From Sympetrum striolatum (taxonomy: Eukaryota > Arthropoda > Insecta > Odonata > Libellulidae), in assembly GCA_947579665.1 (NCBI GenBank), contig OX388346.1, forward strand, positions 91,948,615 through 92,012,614: DNA of 64,000 nucleotides, read 5' to 3'. Below the pieces are notes generated by a model that made no database searches, was not told the DNA's origin, and saw only the letters and a list, made by a program, of their open reading frames with translations. This document shows positions 52,273 through 63,205 of this stretch, one piece after another (position 1 is the stretch's first letter; each line of letters opens with the position of its first letter). Position numbers and translations under genes: made by a program.

Positions 52273-53984
52273 TCTTTAACTGGGGTGTTTTTTCTATTTT
52301 TCATTTCTTACTTTATTTACTCTGTAGGTAGTACTGCTGCATTTCCAGTAATAATTTTCAATGGATATTCATCACCCTAAATTCCAATTTGTCTTTTCCT
52401 AAGTTTAAAACTCTGATCTAGCTTAAGATGTCTTTGGTAATATGATGACATGGTCACTGTATTAGTGCAACGAGGCATGCAGAGTGTGAGAAATGGGGCT
52501 CCCCACAAACTGGGGGGCCCATTCAACGCAGTGCTACATGTCGAAAACTAGCTCCTTAAGTGATAATCATCTATTCACACATCCTTAAAAATGAGGACCT
52601 TCTAAGGAACCTTTATTAGCACTCATCATGTATCAAAATTCACTGTCCCTTTAACCCCTAGTTGTTGATCTGACATTTCCATTGTTATAAGATGCTACAT
52701 TAAGAGAAAACTAAAGTTTTCCAAAAGTAGAAAACAATATCCACTTCCAGTTTTCTTCGAAAGTAAGTCTTAATACGTTTTTTGTAGTTAAAGCCTGGTT
52801 GAAGGTCGTTCTTATTTGGATTTTGTTGGTGACACAGTGTGGTGCTGCTGGTCTTCTAGTGTTTATGAATGTTGATCGCAAACAAATTTACCAACTCAAT
52901 ATATACCAATGCATCAGCCTTATTTAAAACAGAGTACGTAATTTCTTTATTTAGATTTTGATTGTATACCCTTTAAAGTAAGTGTTTTTGGATTGGTCTT
53001 CCTGTATTATATGTTATGTCTTCTTCAGAAAAATACTTCATCTATATTTCAGGTATTTCAATATGTTTTGGAAACTTTTCATTGTGGTAAGCCTAGTAAT
53101 TTTGATTTAAAATCAATTGGAGTATCATTAATTGTAAATGAAATATTAACATCCTACTTTGAGTTATACTTGTAAAATGCATTCGGAGTAAAGTTTGCTA
53201 TTTGGAATTATTTATACGTTACGATGACGAAATATATCCTAAAAGCCAAAGTTTATTAGAACAAATATAAAAATTCCTCGCTCGAAAACGATCAAAACAC
53301 CGGCAGTGGGGAGATTCAGGTAGTCCAGGGAGAGCTCTAAACTTCCGATTATTCCTATTCCTTCCGATCTTCATTACTATTTGTATACCCTCTATATCTA
53401 TGCATCATTTACCAAACCGAGAACCTTTCTATTCGAATAAGCCATCGCTTCAATTTTTTTAACACGCGCAGCGTTTCCGCTCACTGCGAAAATCCAACTG
53501 CCAGTAGCCGTCGCGTCTGCAAATCCGAAAGCTGCGTATACAGTGGACGCTCTACCGTACGATCCGTTTGATGCGATCTGTCCGATGCGAGCCTGTGGAC
53601 GCCTACCTTAACACACCCCTCCCCTTCGGCCGCAGTCTTCATCGCGGCTATGGCGAGTGCTCTAAAGTCGTCCTCCGATTGTACCCATTATACCCAAAGC
53701 AAACAGTGAGGAGGTCGACAGAAGTATCCTCAGCGCAGTGCTTCCACAACACTCTTCCATCGCGTCGTCAGGGTAAGCCACGACCCGTTGGTATTCCTCA
53801 ACAGCGGAGCCGATTTATTAGCCGGTTGTCAAGACTGAGAAAATGGTCTTCTAAGGTAACGTACCGTGGAAAACTCATTAGCTTCCCTTTGAATGTTACT
53901 GAAGATGTATTACGCTTTTCAAATGGGGACCCTGTTTGAGTCAATGATTTGATCTCTGTTTGTACTGATTATCAATATTTCCTT
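52273..53984. other. Noncoding stretch with a CpG-rich island
   Basis: Mostly AT-rich. The island at about 53480-53860 is rich in CpG and has a 123-codon frame (53568-53939) without a recognisable domain, plus a donor-like GTCAGG|GTAAGC near 53771. It might be a promoter or 5' exon of another gene; unproven. Confidence 0.4.
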
Positions 53985-54086
53985 TTAACCTTCATCTGGG
54001 CGCGCGGACGGTAGTTTACCGTCACATTCATAAAAGCGCCTGCAATTTTTGCCTGGAGGTGTGCGGTGCTCCCGCTTGAGGGTTAA
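53985..54086. mobile_element. Candidate 102-bp piggyBac-like MITE
   Basis: Bounded by TTAA at 53985-53988 and 54083-54086. Ends read TTAACCTTCATCTGGGCGCG and TTAACCCTCAAGCGGGAGCA inwards, similar but imperfect. GC-rich interior with the small palindrome GACGGTAGTTTACCGTC. Weaker than the copy at 10137. Confidence 0.5.
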
Positions 54087-54366
54087 ATGGAACGTTTTTA
54101 AACCAAGCTTCTGGTCTGGCTTCACCCATATCCCCTCTTTTGGCTGAAATCTTCACCAACAGGTAAATTGTTCATCTACCTTCTCACCAAACATCGCAAA
54201 TTCGTATTTTTCTTGTTTTTGATGCGTAGAGTATATATTTTGTAATTTGACTGGTTCATCTCTTAAACTATAGAATTAATCTATTAATATCTAATATCTA
54301 TCTATCTATTCTGTTAATAATGGATAGGTTGGATGTGTGGAGGATATATTATATTTTGTAATTATA

Positions 54367-55450
54367 TATCTATTATATATAGATGCTTCTCCGGGTTCAT
54401 TCATATAGATAGATAGATTGATAGATAGACAGATAGATAGGATACTAATTCACAGCCTAAACCACAAGCGTCCTTGACTTGAAATTTTTACGACGTATTG
54501 GCCATAATGTGTAACCGCCAGAAAAAATGCGATTTTGATCCTCAGTGTCATGGGTTCGATTCCAGAGGGCCCAAAAGTCCCGAATTTTGCCATTTAAAAG
54601 CATTGCTTCGATTTTCGGGAATTAAAAAAAAATACTTTCCGGATAGCTAGAGATTCAAAACTCTATGAGCCTATATATATGGTCATGATCTACCGAAAAC
54701 ACAAATGACTTTTACTGAAGCAATCCTGGGTTCGATGCTAGGACGATGCAAATATCTGCCCTTTAAAATACATGGGAGTAGTTTTTCATTATTTTTTTGA
54801 TGCACTTATCGAAATGATAGGAAGTTTGTTCTTTGCTGGAAGATGTATGGTAAGAATTGGTTTAAGAAAAAAATATTGATAAGATGGAACTGTTCCTGGG
54901 TTCGATGCCGGGGCACATTAAAATTTCTCTCATAAGGAATATAAGGGAAAAGTAGGACGTCGTTTGAGGCAGTTGGAACCAATATTTCTGCTTGAATTTT
55001 CACAAATGGTTAAAGGTGGTGATCTTCTTTGATGCTGCATAGAAAGTATTACCAGAAAGACCCGGGTTCGAAACCAGACGGTATATATATCCCCCATTTA
55101 TAATATATTGAGTTAGTTTTCATTATTTATTTTGTTGTACTTATCGAAATAATAGGAATTTCTTGCTTTGCTGGAAGATGTATATTAAGACTCGGCTTAA
55201 GAAAAAAATTAGATACGACAATGCTGTTCCTGGGTTCGATGCCAGAGCACGTTAATATTTCTCTCATAAGGAATTTAAGGGAAAAGTAAGTCGTCGTTTT
55301 AGGCAGTTGCAGCCAATATTTCTAATTGATTTTCCACACATAATTAGGGATGGTGATCTTCTGTTTTGCTGAATAGTAAGTCAACCAGGAAGACCCGGGT
55401 TCGATGCCAGACGATTAAATTGCACCGAATTTTAAGATTATTTCCTATCC
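54367..55450 (-). repeat. Family B modular repeat, copy B-f (6 modules, rearranged order)
   Basis: Outer end GATGCTTCTCCGGGTTCATT and a (GATA)n-type run at 54405-54440. TTCGA cores at 54555, 54731, 54901, 55067, 55235 and 55400, spaced 176, 170, 166, 168 and 165. Modules 3-4 and 5-6 are two copies of the same pair (a TGTTCCTGGGTTCGATGCC type followed by a GACCCGGGTTCGA type), so a two-module block was duplicated. The inner end is cut off at the start of R1-3. Confidence 0.85.
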
Positions 55451-55554
55451 TTTTTACTTTCTCCATATACGAAGTATAGAGAAAGTATTGTTTTCATGAA
55501 AAAATTCGACTTCGAGATTTCAACGGAAATACATGTTTTGGGGTCCCTAGAACA
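55451..55554 (+). repeat. Family R1 repeat, copy R1-3, first segment
   Basis: First 104 bases of an R1 copy, beginning TTTTTACTTTCTCC and ending CTAGAACA, where the P-like transposon is inserted. It continues at 58089. Confidence 0.9.
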
Positions 55555-55840
55555 CATAGAGTAAGGATGGGGTAGAGCGCGTGTTGCGTTCTGCGCATGT
55601 TACAGGATTGAACGTAGGAGACCACGTGACTTTGGTCAGCTTTCGGAAATCTTGCCGGTAAGTTAAGTGAGGAATTCGTGTACTCAAGTTGGTTTTTTAA
55701 GTATTTATGTCCTTTACGGACAGCTGATGCTCTGAATTCGAGTTTATTTAGATGCTCTATAGTCTGGCTAATGTAACTCAATATTTATTTTTGGTATCTG
55801 GATGAAAATTAACCGTAAAAGATTAAAGGACTTGGGAGTC

Positions 55841-56352
55841 ATGGTTTTGAAATGCTGCGCATGGAACTGCAAGGAAAAGTACGTTAAAGAAATCACTTTT
55901 AACTCGTAAGTTTTGTGTTTATGGTGATTTTAATACTTATTTAGAATTGTTTTCTTATCATTTAACTTTCATTTGCCATTTACAGATTATGTAATAAGGT
56001 AATGAAGTAGCTTGCAAATAGGCGATTGCGGCTATTACTGCAGAGTATTCCATGTGACAAAAATGGAATATAGCAGTTTTTACTGGTTATTCTTGTTTGT
56101 CGATGATTATAACAAGATAAACTTTGTTTTTCCGTTTAGGAATATTATTCCCTTCGGTGCATATTCAATATTATTGCTTGAATCGAGTTCATTGGAGCGC
56201 TCGAGTATATTAAAGTGTCGCAGGCTTTTCTCGTTATTTATAATAATTAATATTGACTTTATAGCTTCCCAGTAGATCATGAAAGGAGAAAACTATGGAT
56301 TCTCAGCTTGAGGAGAAAGGATTTTGTGCCCTCTAAACACTCTAAAATCTGG
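55841..56352 (+). pseudogene. P-element transposase N-terminus: THAP domain remnant
   Basis: Exon 1 at 55841-55905 starts ATG and reads MVLKCCAWNCKEKYVKEITF before a GTAAGT donor; C..C spacing with an aromatic and basic tail is the first half of a THAP zinc finger. From about 56273, after an AG acceptor-like site, comes DHERRKLWILSLRRKDFVPS then KHSKI, matching the THAP segment with the invariant Trp and Pro (kW...RkdF.PSk.S.IC). Where the next Cys and the C..H pair should follow, the frame runs into LINE sequence. The two parts do not join in phase through the sites I can see. A DNA-binding domain in life; dead here. Confidence 0.75.
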
Positions 56353-56650
56353 AAAATGGAAAACTTTCCTGGAACCCTACATAACGTTATTTTGCATATA
56401 ATTATTTTAATTTACATAAATAACTTGCCAAAAAATCTTATATCAAACATCCCTTTATTTGCTGCCAATTGTAATATTTGTCAAGCAATTACGAAAACCG
56501 TAGAAACCTTGGAGATTACACCGCGTTAACCTTACAAGTTAACCTTACAAAATTGCACGTATGGCTTCTTAAAAGTAAATTACAATGCAATGCTAGGAAA
56601 TATAAACTAATGAACTTCAACTGAAATAAATTTAAATTCAATCACAACAT
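56353..56650 (+). pseudogene. LINE RT palm fragment inside the P-like element
   Basis: In the frame of the preceding THAP remnant: a degenerate PQGT-type segment (FPGTL), LIYINNLPKN, then LFAANC where CR1/jockey-type RTs have LFADDC. After a stop and frame change, LQVNLTKLHVWLLKSKLQCN and ARKYKLMNF follow, corresponding to the motif after the catalytic site. Both catalytic Asp are gone. Short, ends undefined. Confidence 0.75.
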
Positions 56651-57479
56651 GTAGTAATGTGAAGTATCACGTAGCAGAGAAATGGACTCCTTTACATGTC
56701 TTGTTTTAGAAGCATCTGTGAAAAAGATCTCGGATGGAGAGATGGCCTGTTGCGTAAAATTAAACTTTCTGAATCTTTGTCTTACACTTACCTTCTGTAA
56801 ACATAGCTGTATTGTTTTAAAAATATGTTGTACTAAGAAATGAAACCTGAGGGTGGCGTTAGCCGAAACCGGTCGTTTTTAAATAAATAACACAGTGTGG
56901 AAATTACGAAGTGCCTTATTTATTTCTTATTATGGCTTTCCACGAAGTCCGGCCTAATACCATAGAATTTAATATGTATTAATTTATAATTTATATCTAA
57001 ATAATGATACTTAAATATGAATGAATTCTAAATGTGAGAAGTTGTCAGTGATGTGGCAGGAGGATGTTTCCTAAAACTTTGTTAAAGAAGTGATTATTAA
57101 ATATTATCAGAAAAATCCCACTGTAATTTCATTCCATTCTAAATCATTTCCTTTATTTGGAGCTATACCTATACCAGTAGTTGATTCAACCGGAGGCATA
57201 TCAAGGTACAGTTTCCAATTTATTCAATTTACAAATATTCGCAAAAATCGACGAACCTGTCTCATTTTGAAGACTCGTAACTTTTGAATGGAGGAAGTTA
57301 AGTATCTTGTTCTTTCATTCGTTGAAATAAATTGAGTGCGTTTCTATTAAATTATTCATGAAAGTTCCACATTGTTTAAATATGAAAGAAAATGTTAACT
57401 GTGATATTCGATCACTTAAACCCAAGTTTGCCTTAGTTTTAAACGTTACTCTAGCTATATGTGTAATTTAAACTTAACA
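56651..57479. other. P-like element interior, unassigned
   Basis: AT-rich. Includes GAAACCGGTCGTTTTTAAAT at about 56867, shared in part with 32836. The 65-codon frame at 57090-57287 is not recognised; it could be decayed transposase or more LINE sequence. Confidence 0.4.
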
Positions 57480-57835
57480 ACACTTAAACGTCATTTTTTC
57501 CAGAAATGTTCGAAAAAATCAACGAAAACTGGGAATTTATTCGAAACTTTCAGTTTTTTTGCTCTCTTCCTTTTCTTGCTTGATCTTGTTTTTCATCCGA
57601 GTGAACCTAGTCGAAATGATTCTCTTTTTTAAGAACTCGACGAGAAGTATCTTAATATTCCACTTAAACGTAATTTTCTCCGGATATGTTCGAAAAACTC
57701 AACGATAACTGGGAATTTATTTGAAATTTTGTTATTTTGTATTTATCTTGCTTGTTACTCGAGTAAACCTTGATGAGTTGATACTCGTTCCGAAGAACTC
57801 GACGAGAGGTATCTAAATATTCTTAAACAATGATA
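57480..57835. repeat. Tandem duplication of about 180 bp in the P-like element
   Basis: Unit 1 begins CACTTAAACGTCATTTT near 57482 and unit 2 CACTTAAACGTAATTTT near 57662. Both contain ATGTTCGAAAAA, AACTGGGAATTTATT and, near the end, GAACTCGACGAGA. Subterminal repeats of this kind may be transposase-binding regions, by analogy only. Confidence 0.8.
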
Positions 57836-58088
57836 AATATATACCCGACGTTGATTATTATATTAAGAAAACTTTAAGTGGAAACTCTACTATCTATTAA
57901 AATAATATACGCATTAACTACGTAGTTCAGAGTTACTTAAAAACTCGATTTTTCAAGATGAAACTCCACAGCGTATTTGAATTGCCGCTAGAAAACGGAA
58001 AAGTCACGTGGTTCAATGCTGTAACATCGGCTCGGCTACTGCGCAGCCTGTCCAGCACTCTACCCCATCCTTACTCTATGCTAGAACA

Positions 58089-58111
58089 CGTTTTGACCAT
58101 TTTCGGAATGA

Positions 58112-58146
<35 letters not shown>

Positions 58147-58940
58147 TAGTGGGCGCTCTAACGTGAAAAATATTAGTCGTATCAATACCAAACTTCATAT
58201 ATAGTAGTGGTATGTGTGCTGTCAGAGTTGATTAGTTTTTGGAGTAAATCGGTCAACCGGAAGTCGAGCTTTATTCATTAAAGCTCATTTCCGGTTTTCA
58301 AAATATCTCCATAAATATGATAAATACGTATATTGTATTACTTATAAAAGTTTTAGATAATGTAATTTACTATAACTTTTGTATTTAATATATTTTTGTA
58401 TCACCGGTTGATTAGGAGTTATTCGTGAAATACTGATAAACCTGAAGTAGCTGATTATGTACTTTGTGGGCGCTCTAATATAAAAACTATAAGTCGGATT
58501 AACACCAAATTTCATATATAGTATTTTGGTTTTTGTCTTTAGAGTTGATTAGTTTTTGGGGTAAATCGGTTAACCGGAAGTTGAGCTTCATTCATCAAAG
58601 TTCATTTCCGGTTTTCAAAATATCTCCATAAATATTATATTTAGGTATAAACTGTTTATTATAAAAGTTTTATAAAATATAATTTACTATAAATTTTGTA
58701 TGAAAAATATATTTGTATCACTGATTGTGTAGGTGTTATTTGTGAAATACTGATAAACCGGAAGTGGCTGATTATGTACGTTGTGGGCGATCTGGGAGCT
58801 GGGGCGAAAGGCCATTTCATCGTTTTTCATCGAACATGTCCCGAAAAACATTATTTATAGTGTTTGTGACGTAAAAGATTATATGATATAAATTAAAAAC
58901 TCCTCTTCCAAGTTTAGATGGAATATAGAGTTCGAAATTA
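58089..58940 (+). repeat. Family R1 repeat, copy R1-3, second segment
   Basis: Continues R1 after the P-like element, with the (GT)n tract at 58115-58145 and GTGGGCG-type unit starts near 58149, 58467 and 58784. It ends at CGAAATTA, where the LINE is inserted, and resumes at 61015. Confidence 0.9.
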
Positions 58941-61007
58941 GTTAGGTAGTTAGTTAGTTAGTTTGACCCTTTATTGGCGAGGTTAGGCCCAGGTGGGCCT
59001 CTCTTCCACCTAGCCTCGTATGTCGTTACATTTAAAAAAACTCAACTTATAAAAAAAAATACAAAAAAAAGAGAAGGGTGTGGGAAAAAATCTATGCAAC
59101 TGAAGGTTGACTAAGAAAAAACCCACGTTGCGGGAAAACACCCACAAAGAAGGGGGGTGAAAAAAAACCCGCGAAAACACAGTAATAGAAATAAATACAA
59201 TAATACACAAACATAGATATATGAAAAGTGAAAAAGATAATATATGAACAATTGTTTGATAAAGTAAATTTAACAAAATGTATAGAAGACCTAATTGATA
59301 GTTAGTTATAATAAAAGTTTAAAGCTATAATAAACTAAATAATCTAATATTCTATAAGCTACAATATAGTATATTAAAAATTTTATAAAATTTCTTCAGC
59401 CGGAGGCATTTGTCAATAGATGTTTTCATGGACTGTCTTGAAGTCCTTGTCATTGTTAAGGCAATTCCTGTTAAATGGAGGTGCCTGTAAAAAAGAAAAG
59501 GAAAGAGGATACGGTAGATGAGAAGTATTCAAAGATTAACAAAGTAATAAGTGAATCAAGTAGTATCCATGCTCTAGTGTAAGAAATTTACCGGTAGGTG
59601 TTGGAATGATGTCAGGTGCTAAAAGGATAGTTGATGCTCAGAATTGAATAGTCTATCAGTGATGTCACGCTTGAAAGTGGGGAAAGATGATTGCGCTGAT
59701 TTATAATGGGTATATGCATTCCAGTATTTTGCTCCAAGTACTAGAAACGTTTTACTGCATATATCTGTTTTATGAACTGGTATCGAGAGTTTGCCGGAGG
59801 GACGAGTTCCTAGTAGTTTTGAATTGTTAAGATTAGTAAAATAGTTAATAAAGTAACTGGGACAACTTTTATTAAGAACTTTGTGAACGAGGTTAAGGGT
59901 ATGCAGTTTTCTTCTTGAGTGAAGACGTAGCCATTTCAATTCTTTGAATAGTGGGGTCACGTGATCCGATTTTTTGGCATTGAAGATGAACTTGATAGCA
60001 TGATTAAATGCTCTGTCCAACTTAGAAGTTACTGCTTTGTTTGCTTCATTTATAAGTGTGTCAGAATAGTCAAAGATAGGAAAAACTAATGCTTGAACGA
60101 GTAATTTCTTTAGCTGAAGTGGTAGTATATATCTCAATCGTTTCATACTATGGATAGTTGAGTAAGACTTCTTGCAGACAGCTGATGCTTGAGGAATCCA
60201 AGTAAAGGATTGATCAAGTTTTACACCTAGGTTATTTACAGATGAGCTGTAATCGATTTCAGTATTTTCAATTTTTATTCTAGGTAGCGTGGTTATGCTG
60301 ATGTTACTAAGTGTCTTGGGATAACCAAAAATTATGGCTTGAGATTTGCTGGGATTAATTTTGAGTGCCAAAGAGTGAAGCCATGAATGTAGGAGGGAGA
60401 TATCATTATTCATAAGTTGAATAGCTTCTAAGGAATTTTTTGGTTCTGTTGATAGATATATTTGCAGGTCGTAAGCGTATAAATGATAAGAAGTGTGATT
60501 CAAGTGCGAGGATAGGTCTTGAAGGTAGAGGGAGAATAACAAAGGACCGATAATGGATCCCTGAGGAACGCCATGATTGTTAACCAATATGGAGGAATAA
60601 CTGTCATTGGTGAAGCAAGTTTGAGATCTGTTCACAAGGTATGAGGAAAACCATGATAAGGTGGAATGGGAAAGATTAAATCTCTTCAGTTTGGCTAAGA
60701 GTAAATCAATCTCTACTGAATCGAATGCTTTACTAAGGTCAATTAGAGCAAGAAAAGTTATTTTCGTATTATCTATGGCTATTTTGATGTCATCTGTGAC
60801 TTTAGTAAGTGCAGTGGAGGTGCTGTGGTGACGCCTAAAGCCAGACTGGAAAGGATCGAAGAGATTGTTCTCAGATAAAAATTTAGTAAGCTGCTGATGC
60901 ACTAGGCGTTCGAGACCCTTGGATAGTGATGGAAGAATACTTATCGGGCGGAAATCATTAGCATTGTGTGGAGTATTTACTTTAGGAATAGGGTGTATTA
61001 CTGAGGT
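58941..61007 (-). mobile_element. 5'-truncated LINE insertion with tetranucleotide tail
   Basis: Inserted in R1-3 with a 7-bp duplication GAAATTA (58934-58940 and 61008-61014). On the minus strand it begins inside the RT (CTCAGTAATACACCC), carries an open RT frame to 59619, about 680 bases of 3' untranslated sequence with CAATAAAGGG near the end, and a tail of about five ACTA-type repeats (58941-58962) instead of poly(A). 5' truncation, target duplication and a short repeat tail are hallmarks of target-primed reverse transcription. Endonuclease and ORF1 are missing. Confidence 0.92.
59619..61007 (-). pseudogene. LINE reverse transcriptase, open but damaged catalytic motif
   Basis: 462 codons open from the truncation point to the stop. 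N-terminal HPIPKVNTPHNANDFRPIS (residues 5-23) is the conserved pre-palm RT block. Motif A LIDLSKAFDSV is near residues 89-98, the GVPQGS motif at 146-151, and the active-site box at 177-180 reads YAYD where the family has [FY]ADD; the codon at 60471-60473 is TAC on the coding strand, one change from GAC. The thumb and C-terminal region (KLDRAFNHAIKFIF, LHTLNLVHKVL) are complete. Resembles CR1/jockey-group LINEs of arthropods. No stops or frameshifts, so the copy is young or the substitution is recent. Confidence 0.9.
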
Positions 61008-61014
61008 GAAATTA

Positions 61015-61075
61015 CTGTCGTATATAAATATTCACATCTTACATATGGAGAAAGTCATGTGCTGGCCACATCAGA
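61015..61075 (+). repeat. Family R1 repeat, copy R1-3, last segment
   Basis: Final 60 or so bases of R1-3, ending GGCCACATCAGA. The three segments add up to about 1.02 kb, the size of R1-1. Confidence 0.9.
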
Positions 61076-61988
61076 TTTTTACTTTCTCCATATACGAAGT
61101 ATAGAGAAAGTATTGTTTTCATGAAAAAATTTGACTTCGAGATTTCAACGAAAATACACGTTTTGGGGCCCCTAGAACACGTTTTGACCATTTTCGGAAT
61201 GATGTCTGTGTGTATGTGTGTGTGTGTGTGTGTGTGTTTGTGTGTGTGTGTATGTGTGTGTGTGATAGTGGGCGCTCTAACGTGAAAAATATTAGTCGTA
61301 TCAATACCAAACTTCATATATAGTACTGTGGTGTGTGCTGTCAGAGTTGATTAGTTTTTGGAGTAAATCGGTCAACCGGAAGTGGAGCTTTATTCATTAA
61401 AGCTCATTTCCGGTTTTCAAAATATCTCCATAAATATGATATATACGTATAATGTATTGCTTATAAAAGTTTTAGATAATGTATTTTGCTATAACTCTTG
61501 TATTTAACATAGTTTTGTATCACCGGTTGATTAGGAGTTATTCGTGAAATACTGATAAACCGGAAGAAGATGATTATGTACTTTGTGGGCGCTGTAACAG
61601 GAAAATCATTCGTTGTATCATCACCAACTTTCATATATAGTATTTTGGTTAGTTTCTTTAGAGTTGATTAGTTTTTGGAGTAAATCGGTCAACCGGAATT
61701 CGAGCTTCATTCTTCAAAGCTCATTTCCGGTTTTCAAAATATCTCCATAAATATGATATTTAGGTATATACTGTTATTTATAATAGTTTTAGAAAATGTA
61801 ATTTACTATAACTTTTGTATGAAACATATTTTTGTATCACTGATTTTGTAGGAGTTATTTATGAAATACTGATAAACCAGAAGTTGCTCATTATGCACTT
61901 TGTGGGCGCTCTGGGCTCTATGGGCGAAAGGCCAATTTCATCGATCATGTCCCGAAAAACATTATTTATTATGTTTTTGGCGTCAAAG

Positions 61989-61991
<3 letters not shown>
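61076..61991 (+). repeat. Family R1 repeat, copy R1-4, 3'-interrupted
   Basis: Starts immediately after R1-3 with ACTTTCTCCATATACGAAG; (GT)n-rich tract at 61206-61264. It runs to GTCAAAGATAAT, where R1-1 continues TAATATATAAATTAATC but this copy passes into (TA)n and family B copy B-g. The missing tail does not reappear before the window ends. Confidence 0.88.

Positions 61992-62070
<79 letters not shown>
61992..62070. repeat. (TA)n microsatellite
   Basis: About 79 bases of pure TA between R1-4 and the left end of family B copy B-g. R1-1 has only a short TA run at the corresponding site. Confidence 0.97.
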
Positions 62071-62071
<1 letters not shown>

Positions 62072-63204
62072 GAGTAAAATGTAGCTTGCATACTGCAAGC
62101 AGATCGACAACACTATTTTCATGTAGGCATCATATCGGGACGGCCATCAAAAGAAAAAAATGGATTGAAATTTTTCTTCAAATTCGCTGAAATTTCATCG
62201 TCTGGCATCGAACCCAGGTCTTTACTGTAAACTTACTATGCAGCACAATTGCAGATCACCATCTCTAACTATATGTGAAAATTCAATCAGAAATATGGGC
62301 TACAACTGCCTCAAAAGACGTTCTAATTTTCACGAATTTAAATGGCTCTCTGGATTCGAACCAAGGACGATCTTGGAAATCTAAAAAATGTTTCTGAAAG
62401 TTGTTTATGATCTCTATCTATCTGCCGAATTTGAAGTTTCTATATTATTGGCAAAATTTCAAAATAATTCCTAAAAATCGTATCAACTTCTGATTGCAGA
62501 GACACCTGGTGTCGAACCCAGGACACATTGATAGCTGTGAATGCACTGGTTGATTTGTATGGACTTGATCTTTCTATATGCAAAGTTTGAAGTCGATATC
62601 GTGCCGGGAAGTACCTAAAATTTGTTTCCGTTATCTCCGTAAGAAATGCATTGAGGAATTTAAATGTCCCTCTGGGATCGAACCAAGGACCATCAGCGAA
62701 TATTTAAAATTCGATTATGATATATTTTTATGGTATCTAACCTCATACCGAATTTCAAATTTCTATGCCATCGAGAACGGGTCTAAAAAAAATCTTAAAA
62801 ATCGCCACAATACATTTTAAACGGCCGATTTTTGCCCCGACCTAGCATCGAACCAAGGATAATATTCGTAGATGTCTTTATGGTTTCCTTTAGATATGCA
62901 CGGCATCTAGCGATCCCTTGAATTTCAAATCTCTCCTTTTCCGGGAAGTGCCTCAAAAAAATTTTTGAAAATCCCCGCCATGTATTCTTATGGACAAAAT
63001 CGCGACTTTGGGGCCTTCTGGAGTCGAACCCATGACACCTAGGTTCAAAGTCGGCTTTTTCCTGGAGGTTACACGTCATGGCCATAACGTGGTAAAAATT
63101 TCAAGGCAGTGGCACTTGTGGAACATGGTTAGACTTTTGATCCCCTATATATATATATATAACTTATAGGTATATCCGGAGAAGCGTCTATATATAATAG
63201 ATAG
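62071..63204 (+). repeat. Family B modular repeat, copy B-g (6 modules)
   Basis: Left end CGAGTAAAATGTAGCTTGCA, right end TCCGGAGAAGCGTCTATATA. Cores at 62208, 62356, 62512, 62678, 62848 and 63024, spaced 148, 156, 166, 170 and 176. Meets B-h tail to tail in an inverted junction at about 63175-63230. Confidence 0.9.
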
Positions 63205-63205
63205 A

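Larger units (their letters stand above)
55555..58080 (+). mobile_element. P-like DNA transposon with THAP remains
   Basis: 2526 bp. Both ends read CATAGAGTAAGGATGGGG inwards, with 23 identical bases. The flanking 8-bp CTAGAACA is duplicated (55547-55554 and 58081-58088), and removing the element restores a continuous R1. An 8-bp duplication, CA...TG ends and a THAP-type N-terminal coding remnant are the features of P elements. Internally there is a THAP remnant (55841-56352), a nested LINE fragment (about 56353-56650) and a tandem subterminal repeat (57480-57835). No complete transposase frame remains, so it is not autonomous. Confidence 0.88.
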
